Origin: Syntrophobacteria bacterium
Lineage (GTDB): Bacteria > Desulfobacterota > DSWW01
NCBI GenBank assembly: GCA_030145435.1
Contig: JAQYVQ010000627.1
Location: forward strand, 1-6,084
Direction: 5' to 3'
DNA: 6,084 nucleotides
Part shown: piece by piece, positions 4,696 to 6,084 of the stretch
Layout of the letters: every line of letters begins with the position of its first letter
How positions within the stretch are numbered: position 1 is the stretch's first letter
Notes under the pieces: generated by a model
Database searches by the model: none
What the model was told of the DNA's origin: nothing
Seen by the model: only the letters and a program-made list of their open reading frames with translations
Translations under genes and position numbers: made by a program

Positions 4696-5496
4696 ATGGA
4701 CGATTCTGCAATCCGATTGGACAGGGAGCCAGAGCTCCACGCGCCCAGCCTGTATGCCGCCTGGCCGGGCATGGGTAATGTGTCGTTGAACGCGGCTAAA
4801 TACCTGGTAGAAAAGCTCGAGATGGAGCCTATCGGCTCGATCGAGTCGACGGAATCCTCCGTTGCTGACGGCATCGAAATCCGAGACCACCTTGTGCTCC
4901 CTCTGGAGACCCCGGAATACCGTTTCTACTCGTACCAGCATCCGGACGGGGGGGGGGATCTGCTCCTCTTCGTGGCCGACCACCAGCCGCTCCAGCCCCA
5001 AGCCGTCGCGCTGGCCCGACTCGTCATGAGGGTGGCCGATCGGTTCGCCGTTCGAAGGGTCCATACGAGTGCGGCGCTCATGTGCTCGATCTCCCATATG
5101 GAGCGCCCTCGCGTCTGGGGGGTTGCCACTCACCGGGAGCTCCTGCCCGAGCTGGAAGAGCTAGGGGTTCATCCGCTCCCGGCGGGACACGTGAGCGGAC
5201 TGAACGGATTGCTCCTGGGAGTCGGAAAGCGGATGGGATTCGAGGGGCTGTGTTTCCTGGGGGAGCTGCCTTACTACACCATCGGGATGGACAACCCGAA
5301 GTCAAGCCTGGCCGTTCTCGAGAGGTTCTCCAGACTCTGGAAGATCCGTCTCGACACCTCGGATCTGCGCGAAGCAAGCTTGAAGAAAGAGATCGAGATC
5401 GAAGAATTCATCCGCCAGGGCGAGAAGAGCATTCCTTCCGATGCGTGGGAAGACGAAGGGGAGGGCAAGGGGGCCGACACCCAACAATACAACTAG
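4696..5496 (+). CDS. PAC2 (proteasome assembly chaperone 2) family protein
   Basis: The 266-aa product has the PAC2 layout. An N-terminal segment LYAAWPGMGNVSLNAAKYLVEKL (described as positions 19-41, with GMGNVS at 25-30) matches the family's opening glycine motif. A central strand-helix region follows: DLLLFVADHQP at 88-98, then a helix around ALARLVMRVADRF. Next comes the GLNGLLLG motif (168-175), and FLGELPYY at 187-194, where family members have a conserved Gly-Glu-x-Pro. The last 50 residues are charged and probably helical or disordered. Family knowledge: archaeal and eukaryotic relatives assist proteasome assembly, while bacterial members mostly have no assigned role. There is no signal peptide or membrane segment. 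A ten-G run (4948-4957) encodes D84-GGG-D88 and the frame is continuous across it. The gene follows gpsA by 82 bases and its TAG overlaps the stop codon of the convergent membrane-protein gene. Family assignment is fairly secure; function is unknown. Confidence 0.86.
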   Translation: MDDSAIRLDREPELHAPSLYAAWPGMGNVSLNAAKYLVEKLEMEPIGSIESTESSVADGIEIRDHLVLPLETPEYRFYSYQHPDGGGDLLLFVADHQPLQPQAVALARLVMRVADRFAVRRVHTSAALMCSISHMERPRVWGVATHRELLPELEELGVHPLPAGHVSGLNGLLLGVGKRMGFEGLCFLGELPYYTIGMDNPKSSLAVLERFSRLWKIRLDTSDLREASLKKEIEIEEFIRQGEKSIPSDAWEDEGEGKGADTQQYN

Positions 5497-6023
5497 AAAA
5501 TGGCCTTCTCTTTCTTCGGTCGATCTTTGCTGCCTGGAAAAGAGACGGGTCTCAGGTGTGATTGGATCTTCTTACAGATTACCTCCGGCCTCCTGGCACT
5601 GAAGGCGTATACACGGCGCTGGTCCGCCTCTCGAACGACGACCTTGACGGCAATTCCCTGGTCGCCCGGGACGTTGTACATGATCGAGCCGTCCGTTCCC
5701 TTTCGAATGCCCCACCCCAGATAGTCCCCCAGCTGATACCGAAACACCTCGGCTTTCAGGACATCCGTGTACTTGAACTGCTTTGAGAGCAGGTAATAGC
5801 CGAATTGGATTCCCTTGGCCGACAGCGTGACCCGCAGGGACATGAAAATGTGCAGAACCCACAAGACGAAGACAAACACCAGGCACAGCGAGAGGTTGAG
5901 GGCATCGTTCGATTCTGCGTCCCAAACCGGGGAAAGCAGGTAGAAGCCGATCATGATGCCGAAGAAGCTGTAAACGAGCACCCGCAGCCAGAGGGGCGCC
6001 GACAAAGTCTCCTGATACTCCAT
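5493..6023 (-). CDS. Two-helix membrane protein with a PH-like/cytosolic beta-rich domain, function unknown
   Basis: The 176-aa product starts with a short segment (MEYQETLSAPLWLR). Two hydrophobic helices follow, at about residues 11-32 and 42-62, with a short polar loop (SPVWDAESND) between them. The rest is a soluble, strand-rich domain: VTLSAKGIQFGYYLLSKQF, then LGWGIRKG (102-109), YNVPGDQGIAVKVVV (116-130) and a final helix around PEVICKKIQSHL. The pattern GWGIR ... YNVxGxxG after two membrane helices is one I recall from small bacterial membrane proteins resembling bacterial PH-domain proteins; I cannot name the family with certainty. The tail is strongly basic (KDRPKKEK). The ATG at 6023 is chosen because the membrane segment begins soon after, as in such proteins. 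Its ribosome binding site is weak, and the frame stays open for 20 more codons to the right edge (hydrophilic, KIIDLKTHPRPSARPKGPSK), so a longer N-terminus is possible. It converges with the PAC2-family gene, with overlapping stop codons. Confidence 0.8.
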   Translation of the reverse strand: MEYQETLSAPLWLRVLVYSFFGIMIGFYLLSPVWDAESNDALNLSLCLVFVFVLWVLHIFMSLRVTLSAKGIQFGYYLLSKQFKYTDVLKAEVFRYQLGDYLGWGIRKGTDGSIMYNVPGDQGIAVKVVVREADQRRVYAFSARRPEVICKKIQSHLRPVSFPGSKDRPKKEKAIF

Positions 6024-6084
6024 CTTGCTCGGACCCTTCGGCCGTGCCGAGGGCCGGGGATGAGTCTTCAGGTCGATGATCTTC

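Noticed and set aside
5082..5561. 159-aa plus-strand frame overlapping the PAC2 gene
   Set aside because: It is an out-of-frame shadow of the PAC2-family gene in GC-rich DNA, with Arg/Gly/Pro-rich composition and no recognisable domain.

Overview
The window looks like a chromosomal segment of a GC-rich (mid-to-high 50s percent by eye) Gram-negative bacterium. The gene set is a lone NikR, a PAC2-family protein beside gpsA, a small SCP2 protein paired with an FAA1-type acyl-CoA synthetase, and a divergent Hfq-like protein. This, together with the style of the intergenic repeats, suggests Desulfobacterota (former Deltaproteobacteria). That assignment is inference from gene content; nothing in the window is a definitive taxonomic marker.

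Layout, left to right. (1) Bases 2-301 (+) are the 3' end of a gene encoding a divergent Hfq/Sm-like domain, cut by the left edge. (2) A 67-base gap carries a short direct repeat and a weak hairpin. (3) On the minus strand, a small SCP2 lipid-carrier-like gene (2251-2616) lies upstream of a 594-aa long-chain acyl-CoA synthetase (369-2153). A perfect 12-bp stem terminator sits between them. (4) A divergent intergenic region leads to nikR (2846-3265, +), which has an unusually foldable leader. (5) A 319-base non-coding stretch (3266-3584) looks like a composite repetitive element with imperfect inverted ends. (6) gpsA (3585-4613, +) and a PAC2-family gene (4696-5496, +) form a probable two-gene unit. 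(7) A convergent gene for a two-helix membrane protein (5493-6023, -) shares the tetranucleotide CTAG with the PAC2 gene, so their stop codons overlap.

Functionally, three of the genes relate to lipid supply. The synthetase activates fatty acids to acyl-CoA, SCP2-type proteins bind fatty acyl or sterol-like lipids, and GpsA makes sn-glycerol-3-phosphate, the phospholipid backbone. NikR is a nickel-dependent repressor, but no nickel transporter or hydrogenase gene is in view, so its targets probably lie elsewhere. No phage, transposase, CRISPR, tRNA or rRNA gene was found. No clearly new multi-gene system is evident. The most unexplained items are the Hfq-like edge protein, the nikR leader fold, the composite intergenic repeat, a ten-G run inside the PAC2 gene, and the unnamed membrane protein.
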